Of a stretch of 64,000 nt of DNA, positions 50,970-60,230 are shown piece by piece. Location of the stretch: the NCBI GenBank assembly GCA_031296755.1, contig JAUMMZ010000045.1, positions 95,636 through 159,635 of the forward strand. The letters are read 5' to 3'. Origin of the DNA: Collinsella sp. (GTDB lineage Bacteria > Actinomycetota > Coriobacteriia > Coriobacteriales > Coriobacteriaceae). Position numbers and translations under genes: made by a program. The notes under the pieces were generated by a model. That model did no database searches and had not been told where the DNA came from. It saw nothing but the letters and a program-made list of their open reading frames with translations. Positions within the stretch are counted from its first letter, which is position 1; each line of letters starts with the position of its first letter.

Positions 50970-53849
50970 TTATTGAGCATCAAGTTGAGCCTGACGCTCC
51001 CGGTCACGCCTGAGCAACGGCGCCAAAAACTTGCCCGTATAACTCTGCGGACAGTCCGCAACCTGCTCCGGTGTGCCCGAAACCACGACGGTTCCGCCGC
51101 CGTTACCGCCCTCGGGACCCATATCGATCAGGCGGTCGGCAACCTTGATGACATCAAGGTTGTGCTCAATCACCAGCACCGTGTTGCCCGCATCGACCAA
51201 GCGCTGCAGCACATCGAGCAGCTGGCGGACGTCCTCAAAATGAAGACCGGTCGTCGGCTCGTCCAAAATATAGAACGTCTTGCCCGTCTGGCGTCGATGA
51301 AGCTCCTTGGCGAGCTTCACACGCTGCGCCTCGCCGCCCGAGAGCGTCGTGGCGGGCTGGCCCAGGCTCACGTAGCCTAAGCCTACATCGTACAGCGTCT
51401 GGAGCTTGCGCTTAATCTGCGGGATATTCCCAAAGAAGGCCAGCGCCTCGGTGACGCTCATGTCGAGCACGTCCGAGATGGTCTTGCCACGGTAGGTGAC
51501 CTCGAGTGTCTCGCGGTTGTAGCGTTTACCGCCGCAAACTTCGCAGGGAACGTAGATATCGGGAAGGAAGTGCATCTCGATCTTGATCTGCCCGTCGCCC
51601 TTGCACGCCTCGCAGCGCCCGCCACTCACATTAAAGGAGAAACGACCCGGCGAGTAGCCGCGCGCCTTCGACTCCGGCGTACTCGCAAACAGCGCGCGAA
51701 GATCATCCCACAGGCCGATATAGGTAGCAGGGTTGGAACGCGGCGTGCGGCCAATCGGCGACTGGTCGATATCGATAACCTTATCGATACACTCGATGCC
51801 CTCGATTTTTTTATACGGACCCACAGGGCGCGTCGAACGGTGAATAGCATTCGTAAGGGCAGGCGCAATGGTGTCGGTAACCAGGGAGCTCTTGCCCGAT
51901 CCCGACACGCCGGTAACAACCGTAAGCGTACCAAACTCGATCTTGGCGGTAACGTTTTTGAGGTTGTTGGCTCGAGCGCCCGTAATTTTAAGGCAGCCGC
52001 GACCGGGCTTGCGCCGTTCATCAGGCACCCGAATCATTCGTTTGCCGGTCAGATAAGCGCCCGTCATCGACTCAGGACACGCCATGATATCAGCAGGCGT
52101 TCCCGCCGCGACTACGTGTCCGCCGTTGACACCGGCGCCGGGCCCCATGTCGATCACGTAGTCGGCGGCACGGATTGTATCCTCGTCGTGTTCGACAACG
52201 ATAACGGTATTGCCGATATCGCGCAGGCGCTCGAGCGTCTTGATCAGGCGCTCGTTGTCACGCTGATGAAGACCGATCGAGGGCTCGTCCAGAATATAGA
52301 GCACGCCCATGAGACCCGCGCCGATCTGCGTTGCCAAGCGAATACGCTGTGCCTCGCCACCGGAAAGCGTCGCCGAGGCGCGATCGAGTGTCAGATAGTC
52401 GAGTCCAACATCGACCAGAAAACGCAGGCGCTCCAGAATTTCCTTGACGATACGGCCGCCGATAAACTGTTGGCGCTCGGTGAGTTCCAGGCCCTCAAAA
52501 AACTCGAGCGATTCACGGCACGACAGGCAACAAACTTCGTAAATGGACTTGCCGCCCACGGTGACGGCGAGCATCTCAGGGCGCAAACGAGCGCCGTGGC
52601 AGGTCGAGCACGGCTCCTCGCGAATGTACTTCTCCAGGCGCGCCTTGGTGTTCTCGTTCGTCGTCTCGGTATAGCGTTCGTACAGGATGTTGCGAACGCC
52701 CGAAAACTTGGTATCCCACTGGCTGCGACGTCCGTCGAGCTTTTGGTAGTCGACCGAGATCTTCGTATCGCCCAGGCCATCCAAGAATGCACGACGCACC
52801 CGAGGGGGCAAGTCCTCCCACGGCGTATCGACGCTCACCTTGAAGTGTTTACAGACCGCAGCGAAAATCTGCGGATAGTAGTTAGAGTTGCCAAACAGGC
52901 TGCCAAAGACCCCGTCGGCGATCGACTTCGAGGGGTCTTCGATTAGGGCCTCGGCATCGACCGTCTTCTTAAAGCCCAGGCCATCGCACTCGGGGCACGC
53001 GCCATAGGGCGCGTTGAACGAGAAATCACGCGGCTGCAGGTCATCGATGGAGTGTCCATGCTCCGGGCACGCCAAGGCCAACGAATACTCCAGAAGCTCG
53101 CCCTCGGTCCCCTCGGGAGCATCACGATCGGGCAGCATGTACACGTTTACATTGCCGTGAGCCAGCGCGGTCGCCTGCTCAACAGACTCGGCGATACGGC
53201 CAAGAGAGTTCTCACGGATCACGATGCGATCGACCACGACCTCGATATCGTGCTTGAACTTCTTGTCCAGATCGATCGGATCGTCGAGCGAGCGCACTTC
53301 ACCGTCGACACGCACGCGGCTAAAGCCCTCGGCGCGAAGGTCCTCAAACAGTTTGGTGTACTCGCCTTTTCGCCCGCGCACCACCGGTGCCAGCACAAAC
53401 GCGCGGCGGCCCTCCCCCGCCGCCAAGACCTTGTCGGCAACCTGGTCGGTCGTCTGGCGCTCAATGACGCGGCCGCATTCGGGACAGTGCGGGGTGCCCA
53501 CACGGGCGAACAGCAGGCGCAGATAGTCATAAATCTCGGTTACGGTGCCAACCGTCGAGCGAGGGTTTTTAGACGTCGTCTTTTGGTCGATCGACACCGC
53601 CGGCGAAAGGCCGTCGATTGAATCCAAGTCGGGTTTGTCCATCTGGCCCAAGAACTGGCGCGCATAGCTCGAAAGACTCTCGACGTATCGACGCTGGCCC
53701 TCGGCATAGATAGTGTCAAATGCCAGCGAACTCTTGCCCGAGCCAGAAAGACCGGTAATGACCACGAGTTGGTCACGCGGAATGGAAACATCGATATCAC
53801 GGAGGTTGTGCTCACGAGCGCCGCGAATAACGATAGAAGAATCAGACAT
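50970..53849 (-). CDS. uvrA: UvrABC excinuclease subunit A
   Basis: UvrA (959 residues) recognises DNA damage. It has two ABC ATPase modules (GLSGSGKSSLAFDT and GVSGSGKSSLVTD, with LSGGEAQRIRLA and LSGGEAQRVKLA signatures) and zinc modules CPECGRVIE..., CSTCHGARL and CEACKGDG. The ATG 53849 has AAGGAG. An SOS-like box occurs 60 bp upstream (53911-53924). Confidence 0.97.
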   Translation of the reverse strand: MSDSSIVIRGAREHNLRDIDVSIPRDQLVVITGLSGSGKSSLAFDTIYAEGQRRYVESLSSYARQFLGQMDKPDLDSIDGLSPAVSIDQKTTSKNPRSTVGTVTEIYDYLRLLFARVGTPHCPECGRVIERQTTDQVADKVLAAGEGRRAFVLAPVVRGRKGEYTKLFEDLRAEGFSRVRVDGEVRSLDDPIDLDKKFKHDIEVVVDRIVIRENSLGRIAESVEQATALAHGNVNVYMLPDRDAPEGTEGELLEYSLALACPEHGHSIDDLQPRDFSFNAPYGACPECDGLGFKKTVDAEALIEDPSKSIADGVFGSLFGNSNYYPQIFAAVCKHFKVSVDTPWEDLPPRVRRAFLDGLGDTKISVDYQKLDGRRSQWDTKFSGVRNILYERYTETTNENTKARLEKYIREEPCSTCHGARLRPEMLAVTVGGKSIYEVCCLSCRESLEFFEGLELTERQQFIGGRIVKEILERLRFLVDVGLDYLTLDRASATLSGGEAQRIRLATQIGAGLMGVLYILDEPSIGLHQRDNERLIKTLERLRDIGNTVIVVEHDEDTIRAADYVIDMGPGAGVNGGHVVAAGTPADIMACPESMTGAYLTGKRMIRVPDERRKPGRGCLKITGARANNLKNVTAKIEFGTLTVVTGVSGSGKSSLVTDTIAPALTNAIHRSTRPVGPYKKIEGIECIDKVIDIDQSPIGRTPRSNPATYIGLWDDLRALFASTPESKARGYSPGRFSFNVSGGRCEACKGDGQIKIEMHFLPDIYVPCEVCGGKRYNRETLEVTYRGKTISDVLDMSVTEALAFFGNIPQIKRKLQTLYDVGLGYVSLGQPATTLSGGEAQRVKLAKELHRRQTGKTFYILDEPTTGLHFEDVRQLLDVLQRLVDAGNTVLVIEHNLDVIKVADRLIDMGPEGGNGGGTVVVSGTPEQVADCPQSYTGKFLAPLLRRDRERQAQLDAQ

Positions 53850-53910
53850 GGAAGCTCCTTGCCTCCTATTGCATCGAATCATACTGTCGATGAGTTTAGC
53901 GCACTCGACG

Positions 53911-53924
53911 CGCACAGATGTTCG
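53911..53924 (-). promoter_or_regulatory. Probable LexA box upstream of uvrA
   Basis: The minus strand reads CGAACATCTGTGCG, close to the gram-positive and actinobacterial LexA consensus CGAACNNNNGTTCG (one mismatch), 60 bp before the uvrA start. Confidence 0.55.
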
Positions 53925-54042
53925 TAATACAAGATTCGCAGACCTTTAGCTTTGCGTATCGGGCGCTTTGTTTCTCGAAATGCCGTGGAAAGGTTACAGT
54001 AATCTAATACTGAACTTAATTTGCCGTAACAGAGGAACGTCC

Positions 54043-56196
54043 ATGACCGAAGATATCCCCCTTGAAATCACTTCGAGCGACATGGCCAATCTGCCCATAT
54101 TCATCGCCGTCCTTATCGTGGCCATCGTCGTGGTGCGTGTATATTTTTCAATCAAACACAATGAAAAGCCGCCCATTGCCCGCGTCTTTTGGTGCGCGAC
54201 GCTCCTCATCCCGCTCGGCATGGTAGCTGCATGGATTACGAATCAATTGCTCGTAAATGAGGACAATTCCCTATGGGTCCTTTCTTATTCGGCGCTCGGT
54301 GCTACCGCCGTCATACTTCTTGTCGAGCCCTTGGTTTCGGGACTTATCGACCAAACCGATCTTGCGACGGGAACGGTTGCCTGTATTTGCCGTGACATCC
54401 TTGTCATCGCCGCTGTTTCAGCGCTCTCGTTCGTTTCACTCGAAATTGCCTGTAACGAAACGTTCTATCGCATTCCCGCCAACTCATTCGGGTTTTCCGT
54501 CGGGCTGCTCGCGACGGTTCTGCTCTCCCTTTATTTGCTGGGACAGCGTCATGGAGGCGTCATGGCCCTCGTGCCCGTCGTCTGTTGCATCCTTGGCATT
54601 GCCGAGCACTTCGTCATAACGTTTAAAGGCGAGGCCATCCTGCCAAGCGATATCTTGGCCCTTGGCACCGCAATGGAAGTGAGCGAGGGATACGAGTTTA
54701 CCTTTACCGCCGGAATCGTAACCTCTCTAGCCCTGCTGGAGATTTCCCTAGGGCTTCTTTCGCTTATCCGACCGAGAAAGCTCCGTACGCCCACCCATGT
54801 CTTCCCCGCAATCGCCGCTAACCTCTGCGCTTTTCTGCTAGTGACCGTTATGGGGCTCTCGGGCTTTTCCAGCATCGACTTGGAGCAGGCGCTGAATTTT
54901 GGATTTGACCGTTGGCAGCCCATCACCACGTATGCGTCTCAGGGTTTTATCACTTCGTTCACCGAAATGGTCAACGAGTTGCCCATTGAGAAGCCCGAAG
55001 ACTATACGCCCGATGAGGCGCAGAGCATCGAGCAGAAGCTCGCCGCCACCTACGACAGCACGTATGGCTCGAGCGAGCAGCGCGCGGCGGCCGTTGCCCA
55101 GTTCAATGAAATCAAGCCGACGATTGTTGCCGTCATGAATGAGAGTTTTAGCGACCTTTCGTGCTTTGAGCAGCTCCAGGCGGCCGGGTACACCGGCCCC
55201 GCATTCTACAACTCGCTTCCCGACACACTTGTTCGCGGCACCATGCTCGCTTCGGTCGCCGGTGGCGGAACGGCGAACTCCGAATTCGAATTTTTGACCG
55301 GAGCGACAACGGCCTTTGTCGGATTAGGCAAAATCCCCTATCAGCTATATCAGATGAATGGCGTCAACAGCCTGGCAAAGGACCTTAAGGAGCTTGGGTA
55401 TACCGCTACCGCTATGCACCCGCAAAACCCCGTCAACTACCATCGAGATAAAATCTATCAGCAGCTGGGCTTTGGAGACTTTCTTTCAATCGGCAATTTC
55501 GAAGGTGCGCCCTGTTACCATGCCGGCGTATGCGACTACGCCACCTACGACAAGATACTCGACCTGCTTAGAACCGACGAAGCCCCGCAGTTCATCTTTG
55601 ACGTCACGATGCAAAATCACGGCGGCTACGACTATGGCACCGTTCCCGCCGAGGAGCTGACAAACTATTGGGTCGAGGGAGCCAGCGAGGGCGCCAATAG
55701 CGCGCTCAACACCTATCTCACCTGCATCAACGCATCCGACCGGGACCTCGAGTACTTTATCAACGAGCTCCGCAATATCGGCAGACCGGTTGTCCTTGTC
55801 TTTTTTGGCGACCATCAGCCGAGCGCCGCAACGACTCTCAACGACGAGCTGTACCCTCAGGAAGATACGGCAAGCCACGCTTTCCGTATCTATCAGTCGA
55901 CATATTTTGTCTGGGCTAACTATGAAATCGCCGGCAATACCGAGCTCAACGTCTACGACACCGTCGGGGCAAACGAGGTTGCAGCCATTACCCTTAATAA
56001 GATCGGCGCCCCGCTCACCGACTATCAAAAGGCCCTGCTTGCAACAAGGTCAGATGTGCCCACCATCAATGTCGCCGGCTACCTTGGTGCCGACGGGCTG
56101 CGCTACGACTTGGAATCTGAAGACAGCCCATACGCCTCGACGATCGACAAGCTGCAGCGCATGCAATACCTCGAGTTCGCCAGCAAAGTTCAGTAA
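54043..56196 (+). CDS. LTA synthase-family sulfatase-fold membrane protein
   Basis: The 717-residue protein has about seven N-terminal transmembrane helices (residues 20-300) and a C-terminal extracellular sulfatase fold. The nucleophile Thr is in GGGTANSEFEF, with metal/phosphate residues in MQNHGGYDY and FFGDHQPS. These enzymes polymerise glycerophosphate from phosphatidylglycerol or transfer phosphoglycerol to envelope glycans; which of these applies is unknown. Start ATG 54043 (AGAGGAACG). Confidence 0.88.
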   Translation: MTEDIPLEITSSDMANLPIFIAVLIVAIVVVRVYFSIKHNEKPPIARVFWCATLLIPLGMVAAWITNQLLVNEDNSLWVLSYSALGATAVILLVEPLVSGLIDQTDLATGTVACICRDILVIAAVSALSFVSLEIACNETFYRIPANSFGFSVGLLATVLLSLYLLGQRHGGVMALVPVVCCILGIAEHFVITFKGEAILPSDILALGTAMEVSEGYEFTFTAGIVTSLALLEISLGLLSLIRPRKLRTPTHVFPAIAANLCAFLLVTVMGLSGFSSIDLEQALNFGFDRWQPITTYASQGFITSFTEMVNELPIEKPEDYTPDEAQSIEQKLAATYDSTYGSSEQRAAAVAQFNEIKPTIVAVMNESFSDLSCFEQLQAAGYTGPAFYNSLPDTLVRGTMLASVAGGGTANSEFEFLTGATTAFVGLGKIPYQLYQMNGVNSLAKDLKELGYTATAMHPQNPVNYHRDKIYQQLGFGDFLSIGNFEGAPCYHAGVCDYATYDKILDLLRTDEAPQFIFDVTMQNHGGYDYGTVPAEELTNYWVEGASEGANSALNTYLTCINASDRDLEYFINELRNIGRPVVLVFFGDHQPSAATTLNDELYPQEDTASHAFRIYQSTYFVWANYEIAGNTELNVYDTVGANEVAAITLNKIGAPLTDYQKALLATRSDVPTINVAGYLGADGLRYDLESEDSPYASTIDKLQRMQYLEFASKVQ

Positions 56197-56341
56197 GCCC
56201 GCCCATTCGCTTGGACCCATCGTATTGCAAGCACGCTCGGCCCAAATGCATCGTAAATGACTCCCGCTCGCAAACGAGGGTACAATGACGCTCGTGTCAC
56301 ATCACGGGGCCCCGGCCCCAACATATACAAAGGAGTCATAC

Positions 56342-57172
56342 ATGGGTTGCGAGCACGCACAGGCCGCCGGCGGACAAACGTCGCCGTCGCAATTTGAGGA
56401 GAATACGCTGTCCGAGGTCAAACGCGTCATCGCCGTGCTTTCCGGCAAGGGCGGTGTCGGCAAGTCGTTTGTCACCGGTGCCATCGCCACCGAGCTTGCC
56501 CGTCACGGCCACAAGGTCGGCGTCCTCGATGCCGACATCACCGGTCCCTCTATCCCCAAGATGTTCGGTATGAGCGGACGCCACGTCCATGCCCTTGGCA
56601 ACCTCATGCTGCCTGAAATCTCCGAGCACGGCGTCAAGGTCATGAGCTCCAACCTTCTGCTCCAAAACGAGACCGACCCCGTCCTTTGGCGCGGTCCGGT
56701 CATCGCAGGCGCCATTAGGCAGTTCTGGAGCGAGACCTCATGGGGCCCCATCGACTACCTGCTGGTCGACATGCCTCCGGGAACAGGCGACGTCGCTCTC
56801 ACCGTCTTCCAGTCACTGCCCGTCGACGGCATCGTCATCGTCACGAGCCCGCAGGATCTGGTCTCGATGATCGTCGCCAAGGCGGTCAACATGGCCGAGA
56901 AGATGAACGTCCCCATTCTGGGCATCGTCGAAAACATGAGCTATATTGAGTGCCCCGACTGCGGCAAGAAGATCGAGGTCTTTGGCAAGAGCAAGCTCCC
57001 CGAGGTCGCAGAACGCTATAACCTCGACATCTTGGGCACGCTTCCCATCAATCCGTCACTCGCCGAGGCCTGCGATAAGGGCGAGGTCGAGACCGCGCTG
57101 CCCGATGGCATGTTGCCCAAGGCAGTCTCTGCCGTCGAGGCCATTACCCCGCACGAGACCGACGAGGCCTAA
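56342..57172 (+). CDS. mrp: Mrp/NBP35-type Fe-S cluster carrier ATPase
   Basis: The 276-residue P-loop protein has the deviant Walker A SGKGGVGKS (residues 34-42) and the CPDC near residue 204, where family members bridge a 4Fe-4S cluster between monomers. It should deliver Fe-S clusters. The start ATG 56342 has AAAGGAG at 7 nt. The next gene starts immediately after its stop. Confidence 0.93.
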   Translation: MGCEHAQAAGGQTSPSQFEENTLSEVKRVIAVLSGKGGVGKSFVTGAIATELARHGHKVGVLDADITGPSIPKMFGMSGRHVHALGNLMLPEISEHGVKVMSSNLLLQNETDPVLWRGPVIAGAIRQFWSETSWGPIDYLLVDMPPGTGDVALTVFQSLPVDGIVIVTSPQDLVSMIVAKAVNMAEKMNVPILGIVENMSYIECPDCGKKIEVFGKSKLPEVAERYNLDILGTLPINPSLAEACDKGEVETALPDGMLPKAVSAVEAITPHETDEA

Positions 57173-58444
57173 GTGAACACGAGCGCCTTCTATGACGTCC
57201 TGGTAATCGGCGGCGGGGCTTCAGGCCTCGCCGCCGCCATTACGGCCGCACGTGCTGGCAAAAGCGTCTGCATCGTTGAGTGCGATGTCGCCTGCGGCCT
57301 TAAGCTCCTTGCGACCGGTAACGGCCGTTGCAACCTCTCCAACGAATCGATTGATCCTCAGCGGTATAACCACCCCGCATTCGTCGAATCTGTCATGAGG
57401 ACCCAGCCCGAACAAGAGCTTATGGGTTTCTTCTCCTCGCTGGGCATCATGACAACCTCCGAGGAAGGCCGGCTGTACCCGCGCTCCCTTCGCGCCGAAT
57501 CGGTGCGCGACGCGCTTCTCAACGTTTGCGACCGCCTAGGTATCACCTTAATCTGCGGAGCCAATATTGCCACGGCGCGCAAAGATCCCGAAGGCTGGGC
57601 ACTCCAAATAAACCGTCCAGCGCGGGCGCTAAAGGCAAAAAAGCACGACGACCGAAAATCGGAGCTCCGCTCGCTTCGGAAGGCACTCGCCGATGTCCCT
57701 CGCAAGAACGAAGCCCTGCAGGCACATGCCGTAATTATCGCCACGGGCGGCAACCCCACCGGTATCGCCGATACGTTTGGCCTCCCCCTCACCTCGCTGC
57801 GCCCCATCCTCTGCCCCGTATCGGCAACGGTCGTTGGCGATCGGGCGGCACTCAAGACGTTGGATGGTCTGCGCGTCCGCGCCCGCTTGACGCTCACCCG
57901 TAACCATAGTGAGCTCTGGCACGAAGACGGTGAAGTACTGTTTCGAGCCTTCGGCATCTCGGGCGTCGCTGTCTTCAACCTCTCCCGTCGTATCCAGCGC
58001 GGCGATACGATCCTGCTCGACGTTTTCCCCGACCTCTCCAAAGACGAGCTGCTCGATATGCTCAACCGGCGCGTTGAGCTGCTCGGCGGCTTTTCGCCCC
58101 GCGATCCCCGTTGGCTCGACGGCATGCTCGCCCCGCAACTCTCCCGCGTCGTCTGCACGACGTTCGAGCAGTGCCATCCAGGCTCCAACGATGTCATCCA
58201 TCTGGTCTCAATCCTCAAACACTTTAAGCTGCTCGTCGAGGGAACAGCCGAGGAGCGCTCGGCGCAGGTCACGCGTGGTGGCGTATCTGTCGAGAGCATC
58301 TCAATACCCAGTCTACGCGCGCGCAGCGCTGTCGACGCCCCGCTTTACATCTGCGGCGAAGCGCTCGACATCGACGCCGATTGCGGAGGCTTTAACCTTG
58401 CGTGGGCCTGGCTCTCGGGCATTCGCGCCGCAAGCAGCCTGTAG
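57173..58444 (+). CDS. HI0933/YhiN-family FAD-dependent oxidoreductase
   Basis: The 423-residue flavoprotein has the Rossmann FAD motif VIGGGASGLAAAI and the ATGNGRCNLSN motif of the family (COG2081-type). The physiological substrate is unknown. A basic insertion at about 150-180 is unusual. It begins with GTG directly after the mrp TAA, coupled to it. Confidence 0.9.
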   Translation: MNTSAFYDVLVIGGGASGLAAAITAARAGKSVCIVECDVACGLKLLATGNGRCNLSNESIDPQRYNHPAFVESVMRTQPEQELMGFFSSLGIMTTSEEGRLYPRSLRAESVRDALLNVCDRLGITLICGANIATARKDPEGWALQINRPARALKAKKHDDRKSELRSLRKALADVPRKNEALQAHAVIIATGGNPTGIADTFGLPLTSLRPILCPVSATVVGDRAALKTLDGLRVRARLTLTRNHSELWHEDGEVLFRAFGISGVAVFNLSRRIQRGDTILLDVFPDLSKDELLDMLNRRVELLGGFSPRDPRWLDGMLAPQLSRVVCTTFEQCHPGSNDVIHLVSILKHFKLLVEGTAEERSAQVTRGGVSVESISIPSLRARSAVDAPLYICGEALDIDADCGGFNLAWAWLSGIRAASSL

Positions 58445-58474
58445 CCGCGCAGTCTATAATCAAAAACGCATTCG

Positions 58475-58507
58475 GGCCGTCTGGGATACCGGACGGCCTC
58501 TTTCTTG
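58475..58507 (+). terminator. Terminator between the two FAD oxidoreductase genes
   Basis: GGCCGTC / GACGGCC with a 10-nt loop followed by TCTTTCTT on the plus strand. Confidence 0.7.
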
Positions 58508-58524
58508 CCTCTAAGGAGACCTCG

Positions 58525-60165
58525 ATGATCGAAATCACCCAAGTCAACGCGTCGCTCGATGAAGCCGGCGATGAAAATGCCTGCCTCATTGTTGGCAAGC
58601 GAGTCGCCAAGCGCGTCCTACGTTGCAAGGACTCCGAGATCAAGTCCATCGAGCTCCACCGCAAGTCAATCGACGCTCGCAAAAAACGAGACGTCCATTT
58701 TATCCTGAGCTTTCGTGTTGAGCTGACTAGTCCCCACCTCGAGCGAGAAGCGGTCGACAGCGTCGCCGAGCGTGACCGCTCGCGCGTACGCGCGATAGAG
58801 GACGATGGGCCCTCATTCCCCTCCCCCGTCTCCGACGCACCTCAAGAATGCCCTGTCGTTGTCGGCGCCGGATGCGCTGGCCTTTTCGCTGCACTCACCC
58901 TTGCCGAAGCGGGTCTTAAGCCCTTGCTCATCGAGCGCGGCGACCCAGCATTTCGCCGCTCGCATGCGATCGATCTCTTTCTAAAGGAGCGCATTCTCGA
59001 CCCCGAGAGCAATATCCAGTTTGGCCTGGGCGGCGCGGGGACCTTCTCGGACGGCAAGCTCAATACGGGAACCAAAAATCCCGCCCATCGCCTTATCCTC
59101 GAAACCTTCGTCGAGGCGGGCGCGCCCCGCGATATTCTGTGGGATGCCAAGCCGCACATTGGCTCCGACATCCTTCCCAAGGTTGTCACCGCTATATCCC
59201 AGCGCACCGAGCAGCTCGGAGGTGTCGTCCGTTATCGAACGAAGCTCGTCGACATTCGCACCGACGCGTCTGGCGCCATCACCGGTATCGATGTCCAATC
59301 GTCCCAAGACGCCGCTTACGAGCCAATCGAAACAAAGCACCTCATCCTCGCCTGTGGGCATTCTGCTCGCGATATTTTTGAGCTCCTTAAGGACCACAAC
59401 GTGGCCCTCGCACAAAAGACCTTTGCCATGGGCGTTCGCATCGAGCATCCGCAGCGCGACATCGACCGAGCCCAATATGGAGCCTTGGCGGGACATCCTG
59501 CCCTCGGAGCAGCCCCCTACAAGCTCGTCGCCCATCTTCCCAACGGCCGCAGCGTGTTCTCGTTTTGCATGTGCCCCGGCGGGCAGGTTGTCGCCGCCTC
59601 TTCCGAGCAGGGCCACCTGTGCGTCAACGGCGCCAGCCTCAATGCCCGCGACGGACGCAACGCAAACGCCGCCCTGCTCGTTAACGTCACGCCTGAGGAC
59701 CTTCCCAACGATGACCCGCTCGCCGGCATCGAGCTCCAGCGCGCCTGCGAGGCGGCCGCCTATCGCCTGGGCGGTTCCAACTGGAACGCACCGGCACAAC
59801 TCGTCGGAGATTTCCTCGCAGGACGCGCCAGCAAGGCGCCCGGAAAGGTAAAGCCCACCTATCCGCTCGGTGTGACCTGGACGACAATTGACGAAGCCCT
59901 GCCGCAGCATATCGTCGAGTCGCTCCGCCTGGGACTTCCCCTACTCGGAAAAAAGCTACGAGGCTACGACCGTCCCGATGCCGTTCTTACCGGCGTGGAG
60001 ACTCGTTCGAGCTCACCGGTCACTGTCACCCGAGACCGAACGTGCCATGCCGTGTCGACCCCGGGCCTCTACCCTTGTGGTGAGGGAGCTGGATATGCCG
60101 GCGGCATCATGAGCGCGGCCACCGACGGCATCCGTTGTGCCGAAGCCCTGATCGCGGACCTCTAA
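58525..60165 (+). CDS. Uncharacterised FAD-dependent dehydrogenase (COG2509-like)
   Basis: The 546-residue protein has an N-terminal domain (1-95) before the FAD motif VVVGAGCAGLFAALTLAEAG and the QFGLGGAGTFSDGKLN segment typical of COG2509 dehydrogenases, with GEGAGYAGGI at the C-terminus. Function unknown; a role with Mrp is suggested only by proximity. ATG 58525 has AAGGAG at 6 nt. Confidence 0.88.
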   Translation: MIEITQVNASLDEAGDENACLIVGKRVAKRVLRCKDSEIKSIELHRKSIDARKKRDVHFILSFRVELTSPHLEREAVDSVAERDRSRVRAIEDDGPSFPSPVSDAPQECPVVVGAGCAGLFAALTLAEAGLKPLLIERGDPAFRRSHAIDLFLKERILDPESNIQFGLGGAGTFSDGKLNTGTKNPAHRLILETFVEAGAPRDILWDAKPHIGSDILPKVVTAISQRTEQLGGVVRYRTKLVDIRTDASGAITGIDVQSSQDAAYEPIETKHLILACGHSARDIFELLKDHNVALAQKTFAMGVRIEHPQRDIDRAQYGALAGHPALGAAPYKLVAHLPNGRSVFSFCMCPGGQVVAASSEQGHLCVNGASLNARDGRNANAALLVNVTPEDLPNDDPLAGIELQRACEAAAYRLGGSNWNAPAQLVGDFLAGRASKAPGKVKPTYPLGVTWTTIDEALPQHIVESLRLGLPLLGKKLRGYDRPDAVLTGVETRSSSPVTVTRDRTCHAVSTPGLYPCGEGAGYAGGIMSAATDGIRCAEALIADL

Positions 60166-60191
60166 CGCACGAATTCCAGTGCGCAAAAGAC

Positions 60192-60227
60192 ACAGGCCCC
60201 GAGCTCCACAGGGAACTCGGGGCCTGT
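60192..60227. terminator. Bidirectional terminator between the FAD gene and uvrB
   Basis: ACAGGCCCCGAG pairs perfectly with CTCGGGGCCTGT around 12 nt, with pyrimidine-rich runs on both sides. Confidence 0.85.
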
Positions 60228-60230
60228 TCG

